Shown here piece after piece: positions 1 through 6,017 of a stretch of DNA of 6,017 nucleotides. The notes under the pieces were generated by a model, which had not been told where the DNA came from, did not search any database, and saw only the letters and a list, made by a program, of their open reading frames with translations. The stretch is from assembly GCA_029821415.1 (NCBI GenBank), contig JALGTJ010000137.1, positions 1 to 6,017 on the forward strand. The letters run 5' to 3'. The stretch is from Candidatus Zipacnadia bacterium (GTDB lineage Bacteria; Armatimonadota; Zipacnadia; Zipacnadales; Zipacnadaceae). Position 1 is the first letter of the stretch. Every line of letters starts with the position of its first letter. The translations under genes were made by a program, and so were the position numbers.

Positions 1-2561
1 CGCTGGCGGATACGCCTCATAATCTCGTCGGCTATGGGACTATCCGAGACATCAATCCGTAGCTCGTCTCCGTCAACTTCCACAAGATCCAGCGGTACCA
101 AGAAGGCTTCAGCCAGCTCACGGATACTGGAGCCGGCTGGCGCGGTGACCTCTCCAGGCGTGATCAATCCGGCGATCAGGCGGCTAACCTGGTCTTCGCT
201 CGTGAGGACGCGCCGGGGTCGCACGGATGCAAAATCGGGAAACAAGGCGGCGAAACATGGGGCGCCAATCTGTGCCAGGCTTGCCAGCCAATCGCCGGCC
301 GTAGCGGCTATTTCATCAGTGGGTATGGTATTACCACTAAGCGTTGATATATCCCCATCATAGTAGGCTTCGGCGACAATCTGGCGCAGTTGACTCTCCA
401 GCGTCATATACTCCTCGAGCAGCCGCCCGCGCCATGCTCCCTGGAGCTCTATCTCCGGCGGCGGCTGTTGGAGAAGCTGGTGGCAAGCCGCACACTCCTT
501 AGCAACATCTACCTGCTCCGCAGTTAGCGGTCGCGGCAGCCATGCCACCAATCCGTTGTACCAGCGGGCTTTGTCGGCGACCTCCTGCAGATGTGCCCAC
601 GCCCGCCGCTGCTCAGCAACTCGCACTATCTGCCCAATGAAAATCTGGCAGTCTTCGGGCGTCATGGGATCCGCTAATTCCGCCGCGCAGGCCTGCAGTT
701 GCGACAGGGTTAGGTTAGAGAAGTTGATAGTTTGGGCGGTGAGCCGACGAAGAGTATTCTGCCAGACAACGTCATAGGGCTGTTTATGGGTCAGTTCGGC
801 CAGTGGGAAGGCCGGACTATCACAGGCGGCTACAATGCGCTGCCATAAGCGCGAGTCCTCGTCTGTAAAAGTTGCCTTGACAGCATTCAGCCGCTGGCGC
901 ACCAGGCTGGTGAGGTTGGTATGGGCATCAATCAGGTAGACGGAAGATTCGGGTTCCGGCCCTCGGCGGACGTCCACATAATTGCTGGATAGGCGGAGAG
1001 CTTCGAGCAACTGACGGGAACGGTCCACTGGCAAGCGCGCGATGCCGTTTTCGTCCACACCCAGACATTCGCTGAGGGTGGCTGCCGCGGCGGGTACATT
1101 GCTCAGGCGCAACACTATCATTGCGCGGATTATCTGCAGGGCCAGTTGGGGATCTTCGGGTATTAGTTGGGCAATATTGCGTTGGTAGAAATCGAGCACT
1201 TCGTTGAAATACGGGCTGGCCTCCGGATGCAAGCCAATGGCGGTGCGGATGTAGTCCGCCAATTCCGCTGGACCAATAAGCTGAAAGTCAGCTTGCCCCT
1301 GGAAGGCCCGTAATCCACCGACCTGAGCCGGTGCCGCGGCAAATTGCAGCAGGCCGTCTGCGGCTCTGCCATAGCGTTCCACAATAGCCTGGATGCATTG
1401 ATGGGCCAGGGGATGGAGCGGGTACGTCTGTGCGAGCTGCTCGGCGTCAAAGCTGACCTTGCCGAAGGCTGTTTGATAGATATCAGTCGCTCGTTGGATG
1501 GTGTCCGACAGGGTTTTAGCATCTACTTCGTGCAGCATCCGCTGTCGAGCGACACGGGTCATCTGCTGAGTGGACAGTACAATAGTATGCTGATAGAGAC
1601 TGCGTAGGCTACTCACCAGGTATGGCTCAAGCCCGGCGATGTACTCCCAGCCATCCTGGATGGCTAAGATAATGTGCAGTGGTTCTATCTTGCTATGCTG
1701 AGCGAGAAACTCTAAGAAGCTGCAGTCACTATAGGCGGCCTTGCTATCTACGCTGGCGAAGAAGTCAGACAAATCGTCAATTAGCCATATTGCACCGGCG
1801 AGTCGTTGCTCGCTGAGGATTTGCAGTACGCGGGAGAGCCGTTCGCTGCGGGATTGACGAAAATCCAGCGGGTAGCTAACCTGGTGGGCGACTTGCTGGG
1901 CGACGGCTATGGCCTCTGCTGGATCGCGGTGACGCAACTGCTGCCAGGTGGTGTAGCCACCGACGTGTTGTCGGGCTTGTTCGTTGAGCTGCTCACCATA
2001 CCGTGGCACAATGTGTTGCTCAATAAGCGCCATTGCATACGACTGCTGTGAGAGTGGTACAGTGATACCGTACTTAGGATGGGCCAGCTCTCGGGCAGTG
2101 CGGTCGAAGATAATGTCTTCCAGGTGCTCCCGATCTGCGCGGTGTTCCGATAGAGGCACTGGGACGATTAGCCGTGGTGGAGTCTGGCGCAGTGCCTGGT
2201 GAATCGCGGGTAACTCCGGATGACTGTCCCGGAAGGTTTCACGGGCGGCGGGGTATTCGAGAAGCAGGGCGACTGTTGCCAGCATGTGCGACTTGCCGCT
2301 GCGGCTTAGGCCTTGCACGATTATGCTTGAGCCCTCATCAGTACCGCTGATGATCGAGTCAATAATAGCCTGCAGCGCTTGCCCCGCCTCGTCGTCGCTA
2401 GTCGCGACGTAGTTGTCCAGCAGGTCACTGAGCTGCCCTCCGGCTGACAGGGAAATCTCTCCAGACTGCTGGGCCAGCTCCTTGCGCAAGGAGTCAAGGT
2501 TGCCCAGTGATACCGGTGTGGTCGGCTCAGGGTAGCGGATTAGGTCGCCAATGGTTGACAC
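1..2561 (-). CDS. Large BrxC/PglY/DUF6079-like P-loop ATPase, C-terminus off the left edge
   Basis: Probable cytoplasmic NTPase of the type found in BREX-like phage-defence loci. The frame is open for 853 codons from the GTG at 2561 to position 3, with no stop in the window. The GTG is the right start because an in-frame TGA lies four codons upstream and AGGTGA sits eight bases before it. Visible parts: a leader ending near residue 78; Walker A GLSRSGKSH (84-92); 'PLSEHRADREHLEDIIF' (136-152); a hydrophobic Walker B strand ending in Asp-Asp, AIWLIDDLSDFF (257-268); 'ILAIQDGWEYI' (298-308); a 'YPLHPL' block (380-385); then a mainly helical region and 'RPRRVLTSEDQVSRLI' near 781-796. The order of the Walker motifs, the LIDDLSDFF strand and the YPLHPL block recalls DUF6079/BrxC/PglY proteins, which usually exceed 1,000 residues, so several hundred are probably missing. 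The family assignment is from memory of motifs. That it is a large P-loop ATPase is near certain; a defence role is inferred. Confidence 0.75.
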   Translation of the reverse strand, partial: MSTIGDLIRYPEPTTPVSLGNLDSLRKELAQQSGEISLSAGGQLSDLLDNYVATSDDEAGQALQAIIDSIISGTDEGSSIIVQGLSRSGKSHMLATVALLLEYPAARETFRDSHPELPAIHQALRQTPPRLIVPVPLSEHRADREHLEDIIFDRTARELAHPKYGITVPLSQQSYAMALIEQHIVPRYGEQLNEQARQHVGGYTTWQQLRHRDPAEAIAVAQQVAHQVSYPLDFRQSRSERLSRVLQILSEQRLAGAIWLIDDLSDFFASVDSKAAYSDCSFLEFLAQHSKIEPLHIILAIQDGWEYIAGLEPYLVSSLRSLYQHTIVLSTQQMTRVARQRMLHEVDAKTLSDTIQRATDIYQTAFGKVSFDAEQLAQTYPLHPLAHQCIQAIVERYGRAADGLLQFAAAPAQVGGLRAFQGQADFQLIGPAELADYIRTAIGLHPEASPYFNEVLDFYQRNIAQLIPEDPQLALQIIRAMIVLRLSNVPAAAATLSECLGVDENGIARLPVDRSRQLLEALRLSSNYVDVRRGPEPESSVYLIDAHTNLTSLVRQRLNAVKATFTDEDSRLWQRIVAACDSPAFPLAELTHKQPYDVVWQNTLRRLTAQTINFSNLTLSQLQACAAELADPMTPEDCQIFIGQIVRVAEQRRAWAHLQEVADKARWYNGLVAWLPRPLTAEQVDVAKECAACHQLLQQPPPEIELQGAWRGRLLEEYMTLESQLRQIVAEAYYDGDISTLSGNTIPTDEIAATAGDWLASLAQIGAPCFAALFPDFASVRPRRVLTSEDQVSRLIAGLITPGEVTAPAGSSIRELAEAFLVPLDLVEVDGDELRIDVSDSPIADEIMRRIRQ

Positions 2562-2570
2562 GAAATTGTC

Positions 2571-2576
2571 TCACCT
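2571..2576 (-). promoter_or_regulatory. Ribosome binding site of the ATPase, overlapping the upstream stop codon
   Basis: AGGTGA lies nine bases before the GTG start if counted from its last base at 2571. It contains the TGA stop of the 41-codon ORF. It supports the GTG at 2561 as the ATPase start and suggests coupled translation of the two genes. Confidence 0.6.
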
Positions 2577-2696
2577 GATGGGCAGGTTCGTCGGGCCTGG
2601 TTTAATGCCGCTAATTAGGTTCTGTACACCCGCTGGGTTAAGAACATATTCGTGACGCGACGGTGTATCCCTTCCAACTCGTTCGGATTTGTGCAT
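2571..2696 (-). CDS. 41-residue small protein, first gene of the ATPase operon
   Basis: This short ORF starts at ATG 2696 and ends with TGA at 2573-2571. I recognise no family. It has one of the best ribosome binding sites in the window, AGGAGGA with four bases before the ATG. Its end is woven into the start of the ATPase gene: the TGA forms part of that gene's AGGTGA site and only nine bases separate the stop from the GTG. This implies co-transcription and translational coupling. The peptide is mildly basic, has no hydrophobic segment, and its C-terminal half reads 'HEYVLNPAGVQNL' then 'KPGPTNLPIR', so it is probably soluble. It could be a small partner or regulator of the ATPase, or a leader peptide that mainly sets its translation. 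The same frame stays open further upstream to 3041, but that part is antisense to the oxidoreductase and lacks a ribosome binding site, so I chose the short form. Confidence 0.6.
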   Translation of the reverse strand: MHKSERVGRDTPSRHEYVLNPAGVQNLISGIKPGPTNLPIR

Positions 2697-2700
2697 AATT

Positions 2701-2707
2701 TCCTCCT
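2701..2707 (-). promoter_or_regulatory. Strong ribosome binding site of the 41-codon ORF
   Basis: AGGAGGA lies four bases (AATT) before the ATG at 2696. The near-perfect match at this spacing is the main reason to treat this short ORF as translated, and to start it here rather than in the open stretch upstream. Confidence 0.65.
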
Positions 2708-2820
2708 GATTAGTGGCACCAAGCAGCAAGCGGCAGCAGCATAGCAAAACTAAGGAGGAATAACGGCTGGCCTGACGAAATTGGTCATATCTGATGAGGT
2801 TGTTGTGCTTATCGTATTCC

Positions 2821-2826
2821 GGGAGG
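2821..2826 (+). promoter_or_regulatory. Ribosome binding site that fixes the first oxidoreductase start at 2836
   Basis: GGGAGG lies nine bases before the ATG at 2836. The alternative in-frame ATG at 2794 has no such site, and starting there would add 14 residues ahead of the MINVAVIGTG strand, which is the normal beginning of this family. Confidence 0.65.
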
Positions 2827-2835
2827 TTAGTCAAT

Positions 2836-3813
2836 ATGATAAATGTGGCAGTGATTGGCACAGGAGGATTAGGTTCGCAGCATGCAGCGAATTTCGCACA
2901 GATTGCCGACTGCCGGGTAAAACGAGTGTATGACGTGGTTGCTGAGAATGCTAAGAATTGCGCCGAACCGCTGGGGGCGGAGGTAGCCAGTGACCCGGAC
3001 CAGTGCCTATCTGATGATATTGATGCAGTAGTAGTGGTCACGCCTACCGACGTTCATGCTGAGTATTGCATCAGGGCTGCACAGGCGGGCAAGCATATCT
3101 TCTGTGAAAAGCCGATGACTCGTACTCTGGATGAGGCCGACGAGGTGATAGAGACTGTGGAAGCAGCAGGCGTTAAGATGATGGTTGGTCACGTCCTCCG
3201 GTTTTTCCCCGAATATCAGACAGCTCGGCAGATGATTAAGGACGGACAGTTGGGCGATGTGGGGATGATTCGTATGGCGCGAATCAACTTGATGCCAAGA
3301 GGCTGGTTCGCTGATTTACAAAGAAGCGGCGGAGTTATTCTGGATATGATCATTCACGATTTTGATTGGCTGCTCTGGACGCTGGGCCCGCCGGAGCGTA
3401 TCTATGCCCGCGGATTGTATGAACAACTGCCGGCTCTGGACTATGCACTGTGCACCTTGCGGTTCCCCCAGGGGACGGTTGCTTTTGTAGAAGGTTCGTG
3501 GGCAGATGCAGGCGGGTTCCGAACCAGCTTTGAGATAACTGGCAGTGGTGGTCTGCTTACTCACGACAGCACCGAAAGCACCACACTCATTGTCCAGCGG
3601 CGTGGTGGGGACGGCCAGGTTAGTGAGAAGGCCTATCTGCCGATGACGCCGACAGCCAAATCACCGTACCAGACTGAAGAGGAGCTATTCATTGCAGCAG
3701 TGGAAAATGATCACGAGCCTCCCATCACTGCTCGAGATGGCCGCGAGGCGGTCAGGCTGGCGCTTGCTGTGTTGGAATCGGCGCAAACTGGTCACGTTAT
3801 CCACTATGCTTGA
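2836..3813 (+). CDS. Gfo/Idh/MocA family NAD(P)-dependent oxidoreductase
   Basis: An intact 325-residue cytoplasmic dehydrogenase-type protein of usual family length. The N-terminal Rossmann fold begins with the nucleotide-binding GTGGLG loop (residues 8-13) and continues to the strand 'AVVVVTPTDVHAEY' (64-77). The family EKP motif is at 91-93, whose lysine (K92) is a conserved catalytic or substrate-binding residue. The C-terminal alpha/beta domain carries 'SGGVILDMIIHDFDWL' (164-179), in which H174 is the likely catalytic histidine after the Gly-Gly and Asp. Family members oxidise or reduce sugars, inositols and related polyols with NAD(P). The substrate cannot be read from sequence. It is the first of a rightward gene set: a second family member begins 37 bases downstream. 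The start at 2836 is chosen from its ribosome binding site and from the family N-terminus. I see no damage in this gene. Confidence 0.92.
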   Translation: MINVAVIGTGGLGSQHAANFAQIADCRVKRVYDVVAENAKNCAEPLGAEVASDPDQCLSDDIDAVVVVTPTDVHAEYCIRAAQAGKHIFCEKPMTRTLDEADEVIETVEAAGVKMMVGHVLRFFPEYQTARQMIKDGQLGDVGMIRMARINLMPRGWFADLQRSGGVILDMIIHDFDWLLWTLGPPERIYARGLYEQLPALDYALCTLRFPQGTVAFVEGSWADAGGFRTSFEITGSGGLLTHDSTESTTLIVQRRGGDGQVSEKAYLPMTPTAKSPYQTEEELFIAAVENDHEPPITARDGREAVRLALAVLESAQTGHVIHYA

Positions 3814-3850
3814 CTTGAAGGTGAGTCTGTTATTGTAAGGAGGAATATGA

Positions 3851-4758
3851 ATGTCCGATGGGCCTCGAATTGGTATGATCAGCTTTGCCCACATACATGC
3901 CTTCAGCTATTTGAAAGTTCTGCTATCTATGCCTGACGTTGAGTTGATTGGCATCGCCGACGATGATGCGGAGCGTGGCCGGCAGGTTGCGGCTGAGGCC
4001 GGCGTGCCCTATCTGGATACCGAGGGGATGTTATGTGTGAGAAGCCGTTGGCAACGACTATGGCAGATGGCCAGGAGATGATCAGCGCCTGCCGCGAGGC
4101 CGGAGTGCAACTGATGACGGCGTTTCCCTGTCGTTTCGCTCCGGCTTTTATTGAAGCGCGGCAGATGATCGAAGCCGGCGAGTTGGGGCGGATACTGGCA
4201 ATAAGCGCGACCAATCGGGGGCGGAATCCCGGGGGCTGGTTTGTGCAGCCCGAGCTTTCTGGCGGGGGCACGGTGATGGATCATACTGTGCACATGGTCG
4301 ACTTGATGCGGGTGGTCACTGGTCAAGAACCGGCTACAGTGTACGCTGAAGTTGATACAGTATATAACCCGGAACTTGAGGTGGAAGATTGCGGGCTTCT
4401 CAGCATTGCGTTTGCCGATGGCTGTATCGCAGCGCTGGATTGCAGTTGGTCGCGTCCGCCTCACTATCCCGTCTGGGGTGACGCGACTATGACGGTTATT
4501 GGGGAACGGGGCAATGTGGTGGTTGATCTGTTCCGTGAACATCTGGGCTACTACAATAACGACGACCGAAGCTATACTTGGGTGGCTTACGGCGAATCTC
4601 CGGATTACAGCTTGGTCAGGGCTTTTGTGCACTCAGTACGCAGCGGCGAGCCGGTGCCAGTAACCGGTGAGGACGGTCTCCGGGCAGTAGAAGTAGCCCT
4701 GGGAGCATACAAATCCGTCGAGCAGGGCAGCCCCGTGCTATTGCCGCTGAAACAATAG
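3851..4758 (+). pseudogene. Second Gfo/Idh/MocA oxidoreductase, broken by an internal frame-changing deletion
   Basis: Two pieces of one gene in different frames. The first begins at ATG 3851 (AAGGAGG at 3837-3843) and follows the family through 'RIGMISFAHIHAFSY' (residues 6-20) and 'VELIGIADDD' to 'GVPYLDTEG' (51-59), then goes off frame and stops at 4081. Its loop is G-M-I-S-F-A-H-I-H rather than GxGxxG, a variant I associate with one subgroup of the family. The second piece is in frame by codon 4030 and reads 'VMCEKPLATTMADGQEM', continuing to 4758 with 'SGGGTVMDHTVHMVDL', which holds the catalytic-type histidine. The intact neighbour has about 43 residues from the equivalent 'GAEV' to EKP; here there are about 13. 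Roughly 30 residues covering the end of the Rossmann fold are therefore absent. ATG 4033 could be read as a start of a 241-residue protein (GAGGGG lies just before it), but that would lack the cofactor-binding domain. A sequencing or assembly error is an alternative to true decay. Confidence 0.8.
4024..4032 (+). other. Deletion junction in the second oxidoreductase
   Basis: Upstream of here the family sequence is in the frame of ATG 3851 (…DTEG). Downstream it is in the frame of codon 4030 (VMCEKP). About 30 codons expected between them are missing and the net change is not a multiple of three. The exact breakpoint cannot be placed without an intact homologue. Confidence 0.65.
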
Positions 4759-4785
4759 GTGCCGGCTATGAGGAGTGACTGACAA

Positions 4786-5391
4786 ATGAATCGGCTGCTG
4801 GGCTTTCTAATAATTGTGGTTGCAGTAGTCTACCTGATAGTATCGGTTGCTGACTTCTTTCCCAGGCTGGTTACCAGTACCACCAACTTGCGCTTTCATA
4901 TCGGTCAGGAGATGGTGGTGGATGCCATAATCGTAGGATTGTTAGGAGTGCTGGGCTGGTGGTTGACTACCACAGAGACCCAGCAATATGCTTACTGGGC
5001 TATCTTCATTGTGGTAGTCATTGGTCTGATTGTGCTCTGGAATGTTCCGCTGGTGCCCTTCAGAGTCGCGCGGCTATCGCCCCAGGGGGCATTCTACTAC
5101 GCACAGGTTGAGGTGGAACTGGCCGGGGATACTACTGGGCAAGGCTGGGTAATCATTCCGACAAAGCAAAACCAGCGGGTGGCAGTGACCGAGATTTATC
5201 AAGACGAGCGTTCTGTTGGCAAGAAAGAGGTAGTCCTGGAGTTTGCTGACAATGCCACACTTAATCAGTACCTAAGCGCCGCTTGGCCGGTTACTGTATT
5301 CGGACGTATGAAGGGCACACGTAATCTGGCTTACGGCAAGTTCATCTATACTGTGCCTGGTGTCCAGGTATTAGAGGTGCGGAGCGGCTAA
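4786..5391 (+). CDS. Unrecognised membrane protein with three N-terminal helices and a soluble tail
   Basis: A 201-residue protein I do not recognise. It has three strongly hydrophobic segments: residues 4-24 (FLIIVVAVVYLIVSV core), 43-61 (VVDAIIVGLLGVLGWWL) and 69-91 (WAIFIVVVIGLIVLW). A tail of about 110 residues follows that looks beta-rich and soluble, with alternating patterns such as 'AFYYAQVEVELAG' and 'GWVIIPTKQNQRVAVTEI'. Arg3 before the first helix suggests a cytoplasmic N-terminus, which with three helices puts the tail outside the cytoplasm. There is no lipobox or cleavable signal. The start is supported by AGGAG at 4771-4775, ten bases upstream. It begins 27 bases after the broken oxidoreductase, in operon-like spacing, but nothing in it suggests a shared pathway. 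The frame is uninterrupted, unlike both flanking genes. Confidence 0.75.
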   Translation: MNRLLGFLIIVVAVVYLIVSVADFFPRLVTSTTNLRFHIGQEMVVDAIIVGLLGVLGWWLTTTETQQYAYWAIFIVVVIGLIVLWNVPLVPFRVARLSPQGAFYYAQVEVELAGDTTGQGWVIIPTKQNQRVAVTEIYQDERSVGKKEVVLEFADNATLNQYLSAAWPVTVFGRMKGTRNLAYGKFIYTVPGVQVLEVRSG

Positions 5392-5438
5392 GCAAGACGG
5401 AGGCTCTGCCAGCCGGATGACGCTGGATCCGCGTGGGG

Positions 5439-5450
5439 GGTAGATCTACC
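5439..5450. repeat. 12-base perfect palindrome upstream of the aconitase
   Basis: GGTAGATCTACC is perfectly self-complementary. It could be an operator for a dimeric regulator or chance. As RNA it would form only a 4-base-pair stem with a 4-base loop, so it is a poor terminator. Confidence 0.35.
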
Positions 5451-5522
5451 TCAATGCCAACCTCTAACCTTTTCAAAGAGTATTCGTTTCTCTGGTTGTC
5501 TTTGCGATTATGTTGTTAAGGC

Positions 5523-5528
5523 AGGAGG
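5523..5528 (+). promoter_or_regulatory. Ribosome binding site that fixes the aconitase TTG start
   Basis: AGGAGG lies nine bases before the TTG at 5538. The in-frame TAA at 5517 leaves no ATG or GTG option, so TTG is the best start. Confidence 0.6.
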
Positions 5529-5537
5529 ATTAACCTC

Positions 5538-6017
5538 TTGAAAGGGACGATTATTGGGCAAATCCTGGCTGATCATCTGGTCAGCGGCAAACTTGCGGTT
5601 GGCCAGGAGATTGCTATCAGCGTAGACCAGACCCTAACCCAGGATGCCACTGGCACAATGGCCTATCTGCAGTTTGAGGCACTGGGCTTGGAGCGAGTGC
5701 GCACTGAGCTGTCATAACACTTTGCAGACGGGCTTTGAGAATGCCGACGACCACCGCTTCTTGCAGACAGTGGCCGCCAAGCGCGGGATATATTTCTCGC
5801 GGCCGGGCAATGGCATCTGCCATCAGGTACATCTGGAGCGCTTCGGCATACCGGGCAAGACTCTCCTGGGCTCGGACAGTCATACTCCCACCGCCGGAGG
5901 ACTGGGGATGGTAGCGATTGGCGCTGGTGGTCTGGATGTAGCTTTGGCTATGGCCGGCATGCCCTTCTACCTGCGCGCTCCTCAAGTGCTGGGCGTGACA
6001 CTGGTCGGGGAGCTGCC
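5538..6017 (+). pseudogene. acn: Aconitate hydratase, N-terminal part, frameshifted and cut by the right edge
   Basis: Aconitase interconverts citrate and isocitrate in the TCA cycle using a 4Fe-4S cluster. Here only the N-terminal part lies in the window. From TTG 5538 the frame gives 59 codons containing 'SVDQTLTQDATGTMAY' (28-43), with the glutamine matching Gln72 of mitochondrial aconitase, and ending at 'RVRTELS' with TAA at 5715-5717. The family then resumes one frame over from codon 5713 as 'HNTLQTGFENADDH'. It runs to the window end through 'PGNGICHQVHLERFG' and 'LLGSDSHTPTAGG', carrying residues equivalent to His147 and Asp165-Ser166-His167. Family members read TELS-VSYVD-HNT here, so about 17 bases are missing, including the Asp of the catalytic Asp-His pair (Asp100-His101 in the mitochondrial enzyme). 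The sequence is of the short bacterial form often called Aquifex-type. As written, the gene cannot make aconitase. The cluster cysteines lie beyond the window. Confidence 0.88.
5711..5716 (+). other. Deletion junction in the aconitase gene
   Basis: The codon CTG (Leu of TELS) ends at 5711 and CAT (His of VDHN) begins at 5713, so one base stands where about six codons are expected. The loss is about 17 bases. It produces the TAA at 5715-5717 in the upstream frame. Confidence 0.7.

Larger units (their letters stand above)
2697..2835. other. Divergent intergenic region between the ATPase operon and the oxidoreductase genes
   Basis: Promoters for both directions should lie in these 139 bases. 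I scanned both strands for -35/-10 pairs at 16-18 base spacing and found none worth naming. The stretch contains one unexplained Shine-Dalgarno-like site on the plus strand, at 2752-2760, which is not followed by a usable ATG. I see no terminator or clear operator. Confidence 0.5.
5392..5537. other. Intergenic region before the aconitase gene
   Basis: This 146-base gap is the largest on the right side. It contains a 5-base inverted repeat, CCAGC (5409-5413) with GCTGG (5422-5426), without a following T run, and a 12-base palindrome at 5439-5450. The later half is AT-richer and is where a promoter for the aconitase would be expected, but no -35/-10 pair is convincing. I see no ORF in it. Confidence 0.5.

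Noticed and set aside
480..494. CxxCH motif (KECAACHQ, about residues 688-695 of the ATPase), which could suggest haem c binding
   Set aside because: The protein has no signal peptide and is a cytoplasmic-type ATPase, so a single CxxCH is most likely chance. A metal site cannot be excluded but has no further support.
1163..1522. A 119-codon minus-strand ORF inside the ATPase region
   Set aside because: It is in a different frame from the 853-codon ATPase frame that carries the Walker motifs, and its translation is low-complexity and Arg/Ser/Pro-rich, as expected of an out-of-frame shadow.
34..2202. Several plus-strand ORFs of 72-109 codons across the left part
   Set aside because: All lie antisense to the ATPase coding frame, have no ribosome binding sites that stand out, and show no recognisable domain.
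2697..3041. Extension of the small minus-strand ORF to 156 codons
   Set aside because: The added part runs antisense through the first oxidoreductase and the ribosome binding site supports only the internal ATG at 2696.
4009..4632. A 207-codon minus-strand ORF opposite the second oxidoreductase
   Set aside because: It is antisense to clear Gfo/Idh/MocA sequence containing EKP and the GGGTVMDHTVH motif, so it is a shadow.
5409..5426. Inverted repeat CCAGC/GCTGG after the membrane protein as a terminator
   Set aside because: The stem is only five base pairs with an eight-base loop and no T run follows.
4024..5716. Programmed frameshifting or translational bypassing as the explanation for the two broken genes
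   Set aside because: Those mechanisms skip extra bases or shift by one, but here family residues are physically absent from the DNA and could not be restored by recoding.
5617..5985. A 122-codon minus-strand ORF opposite the aconitase
   Set aside because: It is antisense to strongly conserved aconitase motifs (GICHQV, DSHT).

Overview
The window is bacterial chromosomal DNA of moderate GC. Genes are densely packed, have Shine-Dalgarno sites and use ATG, GTG and TTG starts. The mix of genes is a BrxC/PglY/DUF6079-like ATPase, paralogous Gfo/Idh/MocA oxidoreductases (one with an N-terminal 'GMISFAHIHAFSY' signature) and an aconitase of the short, Aquifex-type-like form. It would fit Chloroflexota or a similar environmental, perhaps metagenome-derived, lineage. 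That placement is only an impression.

Left part (1-2696, minus strand). One very long reading frame runs leftward from a GTG at 2561 and leaves the window still open, giving 853 codons without a stop. It encodes a large P-loop ATPase with clear Walker A and Walker B motifs, resembling the ATPases of BREX-type phage-defence loci. Just upstream is a 41-codon ORF (2571-2696) with an excellent ribosome binding site. Its stop codon lies inside the ribosome binding site of the ATPase gene, so the two look translationally coupled. This is the accessory, probably defence-related, part of the window, and the rest of the locus lies beyond position 1.

Middle (2697-2835). A short divergent intergenic region separates the leftward operon from the rightward genes. 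I could not identify a convincing promoter in it.

Right part (2836-6017, plus strand). An intact Gfo/Idh/MocA oxidoreductase is followed closely by a second, diverged one, an unrecognised three-helix membrane protein and the start of an aconitase gene. The first three are spaced like an operon (gaps of 37 and 27 bases). Both the second oxidoreductase and the aconitase are broken by a short internal deletion that changes frame: about 30 residues of Rossmann fold are missing in the former, and about 17 bases in the latter, removing the aspartate of the catalytic Asp-His pair. These are either real decay or errors in this assembly, and the sequence alone cannot decide. The oxidoreductases point to sugar, polyol or similar NAD(P)-linked catabolism and the aconitase to the TCA cycle. 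I see no functional link between them and the divergent ATPase operon.
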